DNA of 64,000 bases. Origin: Agrobacterium cavarae. GTDB lineage: Bacteria; Pseudomonadota; Alphaproteobacteria; Rhizobiales; Rhizobiaceae. Shown here in pieces: positions 17,818 to 26,718 of the stretch. The DNA is taken from the NCBI RefSeq assembly GCF_004310285.1, contig NZ_SISF01000034.1:325890-389889 (forward strand). Reading direction: 5' to 3'. The notes beneath the pieces are model-generated. The model saw only the letters and a program-made list of their open reading frames with translations. It was not told the DNA's origin and ran no database searches. Made by a program: the position numbers and the translations under genes. The first letter of the stretch is position 1; each line of letters opens with the position of its first letter.

Positions 17818-19278
17818 CTACTGGAGCGAAGCCCAGCAGCTGACACCTTTCTTCTTCAGAGCATTGCATGCATTGACTGCATCATTCTGACCGTTGAAGC
17901 CGCCAAAACGGGCGCGGTACATCTGGGCGCCGTCTTTGGTGAAGGCGACCGTAAATGGTTTGGCGGTACGCAGTGCATTGCCGCCCTTATCCTGCGCAGC
18001 CTGAAGCAGGTTGCGCGCGGAATTCTCGTCCGGGGATGCGCCGATCTGGATTACCCAACCTGCGCCAGCAGTCGGTGCGGCTGCGCTGGACGGCGACGTG
18101 GAGGCGGTCACGATGTTGTCGACCTTCGTGGAGTTGGTCACCACGGAACGATCCGGCTTCATGCTGACGGGAGGAACAGGCTTTACCGGAGCGCGAGGAC
18201 GTGTTGCGACATCCATGGCAGCAACAGCTGCATTGGCCTGCGCTGGCGCAAATGCGGAGACCGGGGCCTCGTCGCCGTAACGCTGCTGCGGAACAGGACC
18301 AGCATTCGGAAGACCGGAGGTGGGTGTGGTAGCGGCCACGACAGCGACGGGTTCTTCGATCGGAGCCGAAGGCGTTGCAGCAATCAGGTTGCTGTTTCCG
18401 CCACGCGAGGCTTTCGGCAGATATTCCGCAACCAGCTTGCGCATGGTGGCGTCACGAGCGGCGCTCGAACGACCACCGAGAACGACAGCGACGATAGAAC
18501 GGCCATCGAGCTGCGCTGATGTTGCAAGGTTGCTACCGGCAGCGCGGGTGTAACCGGTCTTGATGCCGTCGACGCCGCGAACCGTACCGACGAGACGATT
18601 GTGGTTGCCGATCACCTGCTTACCGAAGGTGAAGGTGCGGGTATTGAAGTACCCATAATATTGCGGGAAGTGCTGGCGCAGCGCGACACCAAGACGAGCC
18701 TGATCGCGCGCCGTCGTCATCTGCGCGGTATTGGGAAGGCCGTTGGCATTGCGATAGGTGGTGCGTGTCATGCCAAGCGCACGGGCCTTTGCCGTCATCA
18801 TACGTGCGAAACGCTCTTCCGAACCGCCCAGATGCTCGCCGAGTGCCGTTGCCATATCGTTGGCGGAACGGGTGACGAGGGCGAGAATGGCCTGCTCGAC
18901 GGTGACCGAACCACCGGCGCGTACGCCAAGCTTGGACGGGGGTTCCTTGGCGGCGTTCGCCGAAACCGGAACTTTGGAGTCGAGGGTGATGCGCCCAGCA
19001 CTCAACGCTTCGAAAGTGAGGTAAAGCGTCATCATCTTCGTCAACGAAGCGGGATAGCGCAGACCATCAGGATCTTCACCGTAGAGCACCTTACCCGTTT
19101 TGGCATCGATGACGATGCCAGCATATTTCGGGTCCGCCTTCGCCACTTGCGTAGCGGAAACGGTGGTTGTCGCCACGGCCGCTGCGAACAGCAGAGCCTT
19201 CACAAAAGAGGTCGCGCCTACTGCGCGACCAAGCGCCTCAGATAGTTTTTTCAACACTGTTGAACTCTTCAATCGCAT
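17818..19278 (-). CDS. D-alanyl-D-alanine carboxypeptidase (S11) with SPOR domain
   Basis: Periplasmic penicillin-binding protein of 486 aa that removes the terminal D-Ala from peptidoglycan stem peptides. It has an N-terminal hydrophobic signal segment (about 27-48). All three active-site motifs are present: SLTK (Ser78-Lys81), SAN (138-140) and KTG (240-242, in DGIKTGYTRAAG). A Pro/Ala-rich linker leads to a C-terminal SPOR domain (about 408-486), which binds denuded septal peptidoglycan and suggests a role in division. It is intact, in contrast to the second S11 homologue at 40811-41983. Confidence 0.9.
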   Translation of the reverse strand: MRLKSSTVLKKLSEALGRAVGATSFVKALLFAAAVATTTVSATQVAKADPKYAGIVIDAKTGKVLYGEDPDGLRYPASLTKMMTLYLTFEALSAGRITLDSKVPVSANAAKEPPSKLGVRAGGSVTVEQAILALVTRSANDMATALGEHLGGSEERFARMMTAKARALGMTRTTYRNANGLPNTAQMTTARDQARLGVALRQHFPQYYGYFNTRTFTFGKQVIGNHNRLVGTVRGVDGIKTGYTRAAGSNLATSAQLDGRSIVAVVLGGRSSAARDATMRKLVAEYLPKASRGGNSNLIAATPSAPIEEPVAVVAATTPTSGLPNAGPVPQQRYGDEAPVSAFAPAQANAAVAAMDVATRPRAPVKPVPPVSMKPDRSVVTNSTKVDNIVTASTSPSSAAAPTAGAGWVIQIGASPDENSARNLLQAAQDKGGNALRTAKPFTVAFTKDGAQMYRARFGGFNGQNDAVNACNALKKKGVSCWASLQ

Positions 19279-19547
19279 GCCACAGATCCGTCCGACACGC
19301 CCCGCCAGACAATTTCACGTTTCGAAATTTAGGTGAATGACGTTACCAAGTGGTTTATGAATCGTATTCGCGAACCATAAAATGCGGCATTTCCGGCATT
19401 CGCCTTTTTCGAACAGAGTGAATCTTTTCAGAATCTTAGCGCCACGTGTGATCGCTCTCTAGAGCCAAGGGAAATGTCAGGCGTGTGCGTCACTATTGAA
19501 TCGCCCGCGTGCCGCTGCTACCTGATGCTGAAATCAAAGGACGAAGA

Positions 19548-19814
19548 ATGGCCTCTCGCGATCGATACTCCCGGAAACTCGAATGCTCGCGCTGCGGGCA
19601 TAGCGGATTTGCCGAAGCGTCTGAGATAGATGAAAAAGATTCTGCTCACGTGGATTTTCGTATTGATGAAATGCCACGTGGTTTCAGAGCAGAGCGTCCT
19701 TCGACGAACCCGGCGGATTACATGATCCGTTGTGCTCAGTGCGGCAATATTTTTCGCTTTCAGCAGAAGACAGCTTACGCGCCCGGAGGCGAGCCTCGCA
19801 ACAGGCGGGCCTGA
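19548..19814 (+). CDS. small zinc-ribbon-like protein
   Basis: Protein of 88 aa with two CxxC pairs, CSRCG near residue 14 and CAQCG near residue 66, that could bind one zinc ion. The intervening part is acidic and ends with a PxDYMIRC strand. No DNA-binding or enzymatic family is recognised. AAAGGAC upstream supports the ATG at 19548; TTG/GTG codons further up are less likely. It is followed 44 bp later by a small membrane protein gene on the same strand. Confidence 0.65.
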   Translation: MASRDRYSRKLECSRCGHSGFAEASEIDEKDSAHVDFRIDEMPRGFRAERPSTNPADYMIRCAQCGNIFRFQQKTAYAPGGEPRNRRA

Positions 19815-19858
19815 GTTGATCTTCACTCTTATAGAGGACCTTGCCCAAGGAGTTCGAT

Positions 19859-20107
19859 GTGAGTCTCGACGCGCAGAGTGAAAAAAGGGAGCCGCCGCGC
19901 AAGCCGCTCTGGCCATGGCTTCTACTGCTCGTGCTGACGCTGCTTGCCATCTACTGGTATCATTGGTTCACCCAGATGGTAGACGAGATGATCGTCAACA
20001 TGCCGACAGCCATTGTCGAACTGCTGGACCAGCTTCTTGGCGAGGAGTCCCGTCGCGATCGTCCTTTACCGGACCAAAACTGGCGGGTCGTCGCACCGTC
20101 CCCCTAA
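19859..20107 (+). CDS. small single-pass membrane protein
   Basis: Protein of 82 aa with one strong membrane segment (WPWLLLLVLTLLAIYWYHWF, about residues 17-36), a short positively charged N-terminus and an acidic C-terminal part. AAGGAG six bases before GTG 19859 sets the start. No family is recognised. It is probably co-transcribed with the zinc-ribbon gene upstream. Confidence 0.6.
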   Translation: MSLDAQSEKREPPRKPLWPWLLLLVLTLLAIYWYHWFTQMVDEMIVNMPTAIVELLDQLLGEESRRDRPLPDQNWRVVAPSP

Positions 20108-20116
20108 TGTGGGTAC

Positions 20117-20215
20117 AAAAAAGCCCCGCAAATTGGCGGGGCAGGTTGTTCGCTCGGGGAAAGTTGGGCAATGCCCGGGAGCGATGGTGGAAAGCTAACG
20201 CTGAAAGAGGGCGCC
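20117..20215 (-). ncRNA. candidate small RNA A (leftward, tandem unit 1 of 3)
   Basis: On the minus strand an intrinsic terminator, stem GCCCCGC/GCGGGGC (20142-20136 and 20129-20123), is followed by six U residues (20122-20117). About 35 nt before it is CUCCC (20181-20177), inside a hairpin closed by CGCTC/GAGCG. No open reading frame explains this leftward terminator. A 27-bp block at 20221-20247 matches one upstream of unit C at 20 of 27 positions. The 5' end is a guess. Confidence 0.5.
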
Positions 20216-20283
20216 TGCGAGGTCATATCGCGGCCCATCGGTACGCTTACCCAAAAAATGTCAGTAAACGCGACCTATTTCCC

Positions 20284-20365
20284 AAAAAGAAACCCGCACG
20301 AGGCGGGTTGTCAGTCGAGAGGGGAACTAGAGACTGGGAGTCTCAGCCAAATAACGGAGTGCCGC
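20284..20365 (-). ncRNA. candidate small RNA B (leftward, tandem unit 2 of 3)
   Basis: The leftward terminator stem AACCCGC/GCGGGTT (20309-20303 and 20297-20291) is followed by U-rich sequence to 20284. Upstream is a perfect 5-bp hairpin GAGAC/GTCTC (20344-20330) whose loop is exactly UCCCA. Its leader TTATTT...CTCCCAGTC resembles that of unit C. No protein is encoded. The 5' end is not defined. Confidence 0.55.
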
Positions 20366-20467
20366 CCAAAAAGTTGCGATGGAAAACAAATTTTCATTCA
20401 AACGATCACGTCGCACAGAAGATGGCGCGCTTCCATCCGGGCAGGCGCCTCGCTTAAAGCAGAGAAG

Positions 20468-20545
20468 AAAAAAGCCCCACCTTCTAGGCGGGGCGAGGTG
20501 TTACCTGATTGGCTCTCAGGACTTGGGAGCTCCCCTGAAATAAGA
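20468..20545 (-). ncRNA. candidate small RNA C (leftward, tandem unit 3 of 3)
   Basis: The leftward terminator stem GCCCCGCC/GGTGGGGC (20494-20487 and 20481-20474, one G-U pair) is followed by six U residues (20473-20468). Upstream is CUCCCA (20529-20524), held in a hairpin closed by TCAGG/CCTGA (20538-20516). A TTGACC box lies upstream at about 20592-20587, but no good -10 is seen at normal spacing. Confidence 0.55.
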
Positions 20546-20765
20546 GGAACGATGACTGGATTAGCGCGGCGGCAGTCGCTGCGAAAGGTCAATGCGCTGG
20601 AGATCGGTACGCTGCCTCAAAAGAATTGACCGGACATGTTCTGTCTGCGTCGGTCGAGGTCTTGCTATGGGCTTCAGCATTCATCGCGTGTTCAGAGCTT
20701 CTATGGCAGATTGATCCTGCGTTGACTGGCAAGCTTCTGTGTCAGTTCACCTGGAGATTTCTGCC

Positions 20766-21134
20766 ATGAAGAAAGTTATGCTTTCGATCCTTGCTGCTGT
20801 GCTGACGACTGGCACTCTGTTCGCCAGCGTTCAGACGGCTTCCGCGCAATATTACGACGGGCCTTATCGCTACGAACGCCGCGGCCCTCCGCCTCCGCCA
20901 TATCGCGACCCTCCACGCAGGCATCGCCATAATGATACGGGCGCCGTTATTGCCGGCGGCATTGCAGCCGGTCTTCTCGGCGGCATCATCAGCGGCGCTA
21001 TCGCCAATGACAGCGGTCCGCGCTACGTCGAGCCTCCGCCACCACCGCCACCCCGCTGCTGGTTGGAAGATCGCAGGGTGCCGAACTCTTATGATGGTGG
21101 TTGGCATATGGAGAGTTTCCGGGTCTGCCAGTGA
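20766..21134 (+). CDS. small secreted proline-rich protein with glycine zipper
   Basis: Protein of 122 aa with a typical signal peptide (MKKVMLSILAAVLTTGTLFASVQTASA). A Tyr/Arg/Pro-rich segment follows, then a glycine-zipper-like stretch (AVIAGGIAAGLLGGIISGAIA, about 67-87), a poly-proline run and a C-terminal part with two cysteines. The glycine-rich helix suggests membrane association. GGAG precedes ATG 20766. Function unknown; similar short exported proteins are common in Rhizobiales. Confidence 0.75.
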   Translation: MKKVMLSILAAVLTTGTLFASVQTASAQYYDGPYRYERRGPPPPPYRDPPRRHRHNDTGAVIAGGIAAGLLGGIISGAIANDSGPRYVEPPPPPPPRCWLEDRRVPNSYDGGWHMESFRVCQ

Positions 21135-21255
21135 TCTGAAGCATGGTCCACGCAAAACTGTGCTGCGGTTTTTTGATAATGACCTGCGATAAAGCAAAGA
21201 GCTGAGCGCAGGAAGCAAGTCTGAAAGACCGCGACATGCTTTGAATTTATCAACG

Positions 21256-21284
21256 AAAAAGCCGGCTGAAACGCCGGCTTTTTT
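21256..21284. terminator. bidirectional intrinsic terminator
   Basis: AAAAAGCCGGC, loop TGAAAC, then GCCGGCTTTTTT. The stem is symmetric with A/T runs on both sides, so it can terminate both the secreted-protein gene and the leftward response-regulator operon. Confidence 0.9.
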
Positions 21285-21311
21285 GCATCGATCTGAAGGG
21301 AGGGGAGCGGT

Positions 21312-21707
21312 TTACGCGCTTGCTCGAACTTCTTCGGAACTCTTTGGATCAGCGCGGTCGGACAGTTTTTCCAGCTCGTTCAACAGTTTTCCGGGCAGGC
21401 ATGGTTTCTGGCAAAAAGCAGAAGCCTCGTAACGTTGCGCCAGTTGCCGACCATCAGCATGGCCGGAATGGAAAACGAAAGGGATATTGCGTTGGGACAA
21501 GACGTCTGCGACTGGGAACACTTCGCCATCGATGAGGCGCACATCGAGGACTGCGCAGGTTGGCGTGTGATCCTTGAGATAGAGCGATGATTGCTCGATG
21601 CTGGCAAAAGGCCCTGCGACGTCCCATCCAGCCTCCTCAAAGGTCATTTGGAGGTCCAGAGCAACGAAGATTTCGTCTTCAACGATGAGTACCGATTTGC
21701 GTGTCAT
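21312..21707 (-). CDS. single-domain response regulator
   Basis: CheY-like receiver of 131 aa without an output domain. The acidic pocket is IVEDE (8-12), the phospho-acceptor Asp is in VLDVRL (about 55), and the conserved Thr/Ser and Lys positions are in HSG and QKPCLP. It starts 29 bp inside the end of the kinase gene, so it is the last gene of the LOV-kinase operon and a plausible phosphate acceptor or sink for that kinase. Confidence 0.88.
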   Translation of the reverse strand: MTRKSVLIVEDEIFVALDLQMTFEEAGWDVAGPFASIEQSSLYLKDHTPTCAVLDVRLIDGEVFPVADVLSQRNIPFVFHSGHADGRQLAQRYEASAFCQKPCLPGKLLNELEKLSDRADPKSSEEVRASA

Positions 21708-24700
21708 TTAATACCGAACGTGGCAGAGTCAGAATATGGTGGAGTTCGGAGCCTTCGAGCTTGGTGTCAATTGCGCCTCCCAATTGCCGTGCGGCGCTTG
21801 ACAGCAGAAGAGTCCCAAATCCTTTTTCCCCGAATGCTACAACGGGCTTTCCTATTGTTTCGTTCCATAGCAGATAAATATTTTCGTTATCTTCTTTCCA
21901 GCTCACATTCAGCTTGCCCTGGCTCTGGCCAAGGGCTCCGTATTTCAGCGCGTTCGTCGACCATTCATGCAAGATGAGGGTCAACGGCGTGATGCATTTT
22001 GCAGGAATGGGTAGGGAGCCTTGCGAGATTTTTATGCCGCCCTTCTGCTCATAGGGTGCAAGGATCGTCTTGACCAGTTCTGCAATCTCGACCGGACCAG
22101 TGCGCTTCTGGTTCGATGCAAGCGAATGGGCGTTGCCCAGCGCCAGAATGCGGCCTTCGACATCTGCAACCAGGCTCTGCACCGTATCATGCTTGCGTGC
22201 TGCCATGCGCAGGATGCCGCCGATCATGGCGAAGAGGTTCTTCAACCGGTGGTTCATCTCGTTCAGCATCAGCTCGCGCGTTTCGGCAAGCCGATACTCG
22301 GCCGTCACATCGACGGTGACGCCGATGATCCTCGGGGAATCCGTATCGCCAACGTAACGTCCGAACACCTTGATCCAGCGAGACCCTTGCACGGAGGCAA
22401 GTTCGGTCGTCAGGTCGAAACCGCCATGGTCCTTCTCGGCCTGCTGGAGGGCTTCGAGCACCTGGATCCGATCATCTTGCCGGATTTTCGCAAGGAAATC
22501 TTGCTTGCTGAGGTGGTCGCTCTGTGCTTGCAGCAACTCCCTTGTGGACCCACCGAGAAGAAACTCCTGCCGTTCCGGCAGATACTCCCACACGCCGATG
22601 CCTGCCGCTTCAACGGCAAGCTCATGCCGGTTCTGCTCTCGCTGCAACTGGGTTTCGACGCTGACCGCATGCGAGATGTCGGTCATGACAATGGTTGCGC
22701 CGGTGATGGTACCATCTGTGGTTTTGTAGGGCAGGATTCTGAGCGTAAATGTCTTTCGTGTTTCTTCGTGCCAGACGGTATCCTGGTAATCCACGCCATC
22801 GTCCATGACATGACGGACATGATCGAGATAGTCCGGGGTCAAGAGGCGCGTGGTGACATCCGAAATCGGGCGACCGCGATCGGATGCCTGCAGCGGGAAG
22901 ATTTCGGTTGCCGCGCGGGTGAAGGACCGCACACGCAGGTTTCGGTCCAAAACGATGATGGCGAGGTTGGTGGAATCGAAGAAGTTACGAAGATCGGTAT
23001 TGGCGATCGTCAGCTGCTCGATCTTGTTTTTCAGCTCGTCATTGACCGTGGTGAGCTCTTCGTTCGTCGACTGAAGCTCTTCGTTCATCGACATCATTTC
23101 TTCGTTGGAGCTCTTCAGCTCCTCATTGGCTGTCTCAAGCTCTTCGGTTGCGGAGCGAAGGCGATGCTTGGCCGAACGCAATTCGCGCTCGAGGGCTTCG
23201 ACATGCCCGTTGCTTGGTTCAAGGCTGATAAGGTCGCTTTCCTCCAGCGGCGTGAACTGCCCGGCATCCTGAAACACCAGCAGGAACCTGTCGTCGTCCA
23301 CCGGATCGCAGATGATGTCTGTCGTCAGCGAGCCAAATTCGGTGATGACCTCAACCTTGCTGGATATGACACGCTTCTTCGCGGAATGGGCTTGACGCAG
23401 CAGAGGTCCGATCTGCTCCTTGACTCCGGGACGGGCAAGCGAGGCAGCGCTGGTCTCGTTGGAGCGGGACACCGGAAAATCGAAAAAGCGGCTCAGCTTG
23501 CCGAAGGCTGCCATGATCTGACCCTCCTGGTCCAGAAGCATGCTGGCAGGCACGTATCTTTCAAGCAGACGCGACACGACGGTTTCGTCGTCGCTTCTGG
23601 CTGCGTCATGCTGAACGTCGGAGCCGCCCGGTCGGCGACCCTGATCCTGGCGTCCTCCGGGAAGCGGAATGGGATAAGTCGGAAGACCCGGCAGTCTTTC
23701 GAAAAGCCGCGCCTTCTGATCGATGCTGGCGAAAACCGTCTCGAACCGACCAACGCTTTCGGAGGGACCAAGGAAGAGAAACCCGCCCGGTCGCAATGCA
23801 TAGTGGAAGAGCGGCATGATCGTCTTCTGCAGCTTGTCATCAAAATAAATGAGCAGGTTGCGGCAGGAGATCAGGTCGATCTTCGAAAAGGGCGGATCCT
23901 TTACAAGGCTGTGACCGGAGAAACGGATCATGTCCCGAATCTGGCCGACGAAGTTGAAGCGGTCCTTGTGCGGAATAATATAGCGCTCGTGCAACGCGGC
24001 CGGAATGTCGGCCAGTGCGGCATTCGGATAAGAGCCCGACCGGGCGATCTGCAGCATGCTCTCATCGATATCGGTCGCGAAGATTTGGACATCGCATAGA
24101 ATCTGTAACTCGCGGGCTGCTTCGGCAAACAGCATGGCAATGGAATAAGCCTCCTCGCCACTCGAACAGCCGGGCACCCAGACGCGCACGCCTCCGTCGC
24201 GTGCTTCCTGGCTCTGGAGGAGAGGCCGGATCGCCCGATCGCGCAGAACGTCGAAAAACTCCCGGTCGCGGAAAAATCGCGTGACGTTGATCAGCAGATC
24301 GCGAAACAGCGCTTCGCATTCATCCTGATCGCGTTGCAGCCGGTGCAGATATTCCCTCGCGCGTTCGATGCCGAGAACATGCATTCTGCGTTCGATACGG
24401 CGAACGAAGGTGGTCTTCTTGTAGCCGGAAAAATCGTGCCCGACTGAGCTTCTCAGCGTCTTGCACAACTCGTCTATATGATCCTCGACCAGCGAAGGCT
24501 GCTCATCGGCAAGCACCTTGGTACGCCGGAAGAAGAAGCCGGCGATGCATGCAAGAATCTTGTCGGGTGGCTGGATGAAATCCACGAGGCCGGTGCCAGC
24601 GGCAGCGAGCGGCATGCCGTCATATTTTGCCGTTTCCGGCTCCTGGGCGACGCACAGGCCGCCATTTTCCTTGACCGCGCGAAGACCGGTAGAGCCGTCC

Positions 24701-25113
24701 GCGCCCGTGCCGGATAGAATGACGCAGGCGGCATTGCCGTTCTGGTCATTGGCAAGCGAGACGAAAAAATCGTCGATCGGACGACGCAATCCGCGTGGCT
24801 GAGCGAAATTCGTCAGCTCGAGCGTTCCGTTGGAAATGGACAGACCGTGTCCCGGCGGAATGATAAAGACTGTGTCCGGCTGGATACGCTCTCCGCCCTG
24901 ACATTGTTTCACGGAAAGTGCCGTGTGCCTGCCGATCAGTTCTGCCAGCATGCTTTCATGGTGCGGATCGAGATGCTGCACGACAACGAAGGCGAGGCCG
25001 GTCGGGACTTCAGCAGAGCTGAACATCTCGCGCAGAGCCTCCAATCCTCCTGCAGATGATCCGATGCCGACGACGGGCACATCCTGGGCTTCTGCACGTT
25101 GGTCCAAACTCAA
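21679..25113 (-). CDS. CheB-CheR-PAS hybrid HWE-family histidine kinase
   Basis: Protein of 1144 aa with a fused architecture. The CheB methylesterase-like domain (about 1-195) has GIGSSAGG, HLDPHHES and SGTGADGSTG, so the Ser-His-Asp triad appears present. The CheR methyltransferase-like domain (about 210-475) has VWVPGCSSGEEAYSIAML and ISCRNLLIYFD. A Glu/Asn-rich coiled coil spans about 630-720, followed by two PAS regions. The C-terminal HWE/HisKA_2 kinase has NEMNHRLKN with His955. No receiver precedes CheB. It overlaps the upstream LOV gene by 4 bp (ATGA) and the response regulator downstream. HWE kinases in Rhizobiales often feed the general stress response; that is inference here. Confidence 0.92.
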   Translation of the reverse strand: MSLDQRAEAQDVPVVGIGSSAGGLEALREMFSSAEVPTGLAFVVVQHLDPHHESMLAELIGRHTALSVKQCQGGERIQPDTVFIIPPGHGLSISNGTLELTNFAQPRGLRRPIDDFFVSLANDQNGNAACVILSGTGADGSTGLRAVKENGGLCVAQEPETAKYDGMPLAAAGTGLVDFIQPPDKILACIAGFFFRRTKVLADEQPSLVEDHIDELCKTLRSSVGHDFSGYKKTTFVRRIERRMHVLGIERAREYLHRLQRDQDECEALFRDLLINVTRFFRDREFFDVLRDRAIRPLLQSQEARDGGVRVWVPGCSSGEEAYSIAMLFAEAARELQILCDVQIFATDIDESMLQIARSGSYPNAALADIPAALHERYIIPHKDRFNFVGQIRDMIRFSGHSLVKDPPFSKIDLISCRNLLIYFDDKLQKTIMPLFHYALRPGGFLFLGPSESVGRFETVFASIDQKARLFERLPGLPTYPIPLPGGRQDQGRRPGGSDVQHDAARSDDETVVSRLLERYVPASMLLDQEGQIMAAFGKLSRFFDFPVSRSNETSAASLARPGVKEQIGPLLRQAHSAKKRVISSKVEVITEFGSLTTDIICDPVDDDRFLLVFQDAGQFTPLEESDLISLEPSNGHVEALERELRSAKHRLRSATEELETANEELKSSNEEMMSMNEELQSTNEELTTVNDELKNKIEQLTIANTDLRNFFDSTNLAIIVLDRNLRVRSFTRAATEIFPLQASDRGRPISDVTTRLLTPDYLDHVRHVMDDGVDYQDTVWHEETRKTFTLRILPYKTTDGTITGATIVMTDISHAVSVETQLQREQNRHELAVEAAGIGVWEYLPERQEFLLGGSTRELLQAQSDHLSKQDFLAKIRQDDRIQVLEALQQAEKDHGGFDLTTELASVQGSRWIKVFGRYVGDTDSPRIIGVTVDVTAEYRLAETRELMLNEMNHRLKNLFAMIGGILRMAARKHDTVQSLVADVEGRILALGNAHSLASNQKRTGPVEIAELVKTILAPYEQKGGIKISQGSLPIPAKCITPLTLILHEWSTNALKYGALGQSQGKLNVSWKEDNENIYLLWNETIGKPVVAFGEKGFGTLLLSSAARQLGGAIDTKLEGSELHHILTLPRSVLNDTQIGTHR

Positions 25114-25709
25114 TCCCTCAGGGTCCGACCAGACTGGCTCTGGTCACTTTTATCAAGCTCGGCCAAGGTCACTTTTGCCTGCGCAATCGTGGTGGCGGAG
25201 CTTGCAATCGTTGCCAGGCTGCCTTCGATAATGACATTATGGCCCTCAAGCATGGGCTGAATACGCGTGAGGGTCGTGCCTAGATCAGTGTTGTATTTGT
25301 CGAGCAGGTCGGGTCTCGTCCGGCTGATATCGAATTGCGATGCGAATATGTATTGGACGTCGCCGGATGAGGAACTCAGCTTCGACATGAACAGCAAGTT
25401 GACGAACGGGCGGCCATCCTTGCGGAAATTGACGATTGGTGTGCGTATCACCGACGAGGTTGGCCGAGACAGGAAGGAGTGAATCTTCGCTCGCGCTTCT
25501 TCGTTCGAAGCGCGCTCACCGCCTGCGCCTTGCTGTAGCATCCGGCAATTCTTGCCCAGAACATCGGCGTCGTCATAGCCGGTCAGGGTTTTGAAGTGCT
25601 GATTGACGAGGACGAGTGCGTTGTCTCCTTTCGCTTCGGCGAGCGCCAGGGCAACTGTTGCGTTATCGAAAAACTCCCGGAGGGGAGGTAGAACAAATGA
25701 CTTCGGCAT
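25110..25709 (-). CDS. LOV-domain blue-light sensor protein
   Basis: Protein of 199 aa. The first 130 residues are a PAS/LOV domain with the flavin-adduct motif GKNCRML (Cys55), preceded by LTGYDDADVLG and followed by NFRKDG and FASQFDIS, where the Gln contacts the flavin N5/O4 in LOV proteins. This pattern distinguishes LOV from ordinary PAS domains and predicts FMN binding and blue-light sensing. The rest is a helical tail (TRIQPMLEGHNVIIEG...), with no kinase of its own. Its stop overlaps the hybrid kinase start by 4 bp, so it should act on that kinase. Confidence 0.82.
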   Translation of the reverse strand: MPKSFVLPPLREFFDNATVALALAEAKGDNALVLVNQHFKTLTGYDDADVLGKNCRMLQQGAGGERASNEEARAKIHSFLSRPTSSVIRTPIVNFRKDGRPFVNLLFMSKLSSSSGDVQYIFASQFDISRTRPDLLDKYNTDLGTTLTRIQPMLEGHNVIIEGSLATIASSATTIAQAKVTLAELDKSDQSQSGRTLRD

Positions 25710-25858
25710 TATCTCATCAACTCAATGTATTGCTTATCTAATTAAGGTAGATTTCTTGTTTTGATAAGGGCAAGGCGCGAGAAAGATCACTCGCATAACG
25801 AAAACTTGCCCTCAATCATGACCTTGATGTCGATGACGACTGACGCAATCCAGACGGT

Positions 25859-26692
25859 TTAGAGTAGACGTTCCGCGTGCCACTTCAGGTGATCGTCCAT
25901 GAAGGTGGAGATGAAATAGTAAGAGTGATCGTAACGGTCGTGAAGGCGTAGCGTGAGGCCGATATCGGTTCCTTTGATGGCCTCTTCGAACAGCCATGGG
26001 CGCAGGCCGTTTTCCAGGAAACTGTCTGCTTTTCCCTGGTCGATCAGAAACTCAGGAAAGCGCGCACCATCTTCCACTAGGGCGCAGGCATCGTAGGCAC
26101 GCCATGCGGCTTGATCTTCGCCGAGATATTTCTCGAGAGCCGGGCGCGACCAGTCCGCAGACGAGGGCGCGACGATGGGGGCAAAGGCGGAGCAGCTCTT
26201 GAAGCGGTCCGCATTTTTCAGCGCAATCGTCATCGCGCCATGACCGCCCATCGAGTGGCCGAAAATGCCCTGTCGGCTCATGTCGGCGCGGAAGTGCTGA
26301 CCGATAAGGGCGGGAAGCTCTTCCGTGATGTAGCTATACATCTGATAGTGCTCGGCCCAAGGCGCCTCGGTGGCATCGAGGTAGAAGCCGGCGCCTTTGC
26401 CCATCTGCCAGTTCGTCAACTCGTCGGCGACGTCATTGCCGCGCGGGCTGGTATCCGGGCAGACGATGATGAGGCCTAGCTCTGCAGCAAGCCTTCGATA
26501 CTCACCCTTTTCCATGACGTTGGCATGGCTGCAGGTCAGACCGGAAAGGTACCAAAGAACGGGGCAGGGCTCGTTGATCGCCTTTGGCGGCACGAAAACG
26601 GCGAAGGTCATTTCGCATTTGCATGTTTCGGACTCATGCGCATAGACACCCTGCATGCCGTCAAAAGCCGTGTTCTGAGAAATTACCTTCAT
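25859..26692 (-). CDS. fghA: S-formylglutathione hydrolase
   Basis: Esterase of 277 aa that hydrolyses S-formylglutathione to formate and glutathione in formaldehyde detoxification. The nucleophile elbow GHSMGGHGA carries the catalytic Ser. An Asp (near FLIDQGKAD) and the His in RYDHSYYFI complete the triad, and WYLSGLTC is the oxyanion region. AAAGGA fits the ATG at 26692; an upstream ATG at 26701 has no room for a ribosome site. The matching formaldehyde dehydrogenase gene is not in the window. Confidence 0.95.
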   Translation of the reverse strand: MKVISQNTAFDGMQGVYAHESETCKCEMTFAVFVPPKAINEPCPVLWYLSGLTCSHANVMEKGEYRRLAAELGLIIVCPDTSPRGNDVADELTNWQMGKGAGFYLDATEAPWAEHYQMYSYITEELPALIGQHFRADMSRQGIFGHSMGGHGAMTIALKNADRFKSCSAFAPIVAPSSADWSRPALEKYLGEDQAAWRAYDACALVEDGARFPEFLIDQGKADSFLENGLRPWLFEEAIKGTDIGLTLRLHDRYDHSYYFISTFMDDHLKWHAERLL

Positions 26693-26718
26693 GGTCTGCA
26701 TCCTTTATAAAAGCGGTA

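Noticed and set aside
20171..20629. Rightward 152-aa reading frame across the sRNA interval
   Set aside because: It has no ribosome site or recognisable domain, and the interval is better explained by three leftward hairpin/terminator units.
22021..24099. Long rightward frame opposite the hybrid kinase (692 aa)
   Set aside because: It is antisense to conserved CheR, PAS and kinase domains and has no motif of its own.
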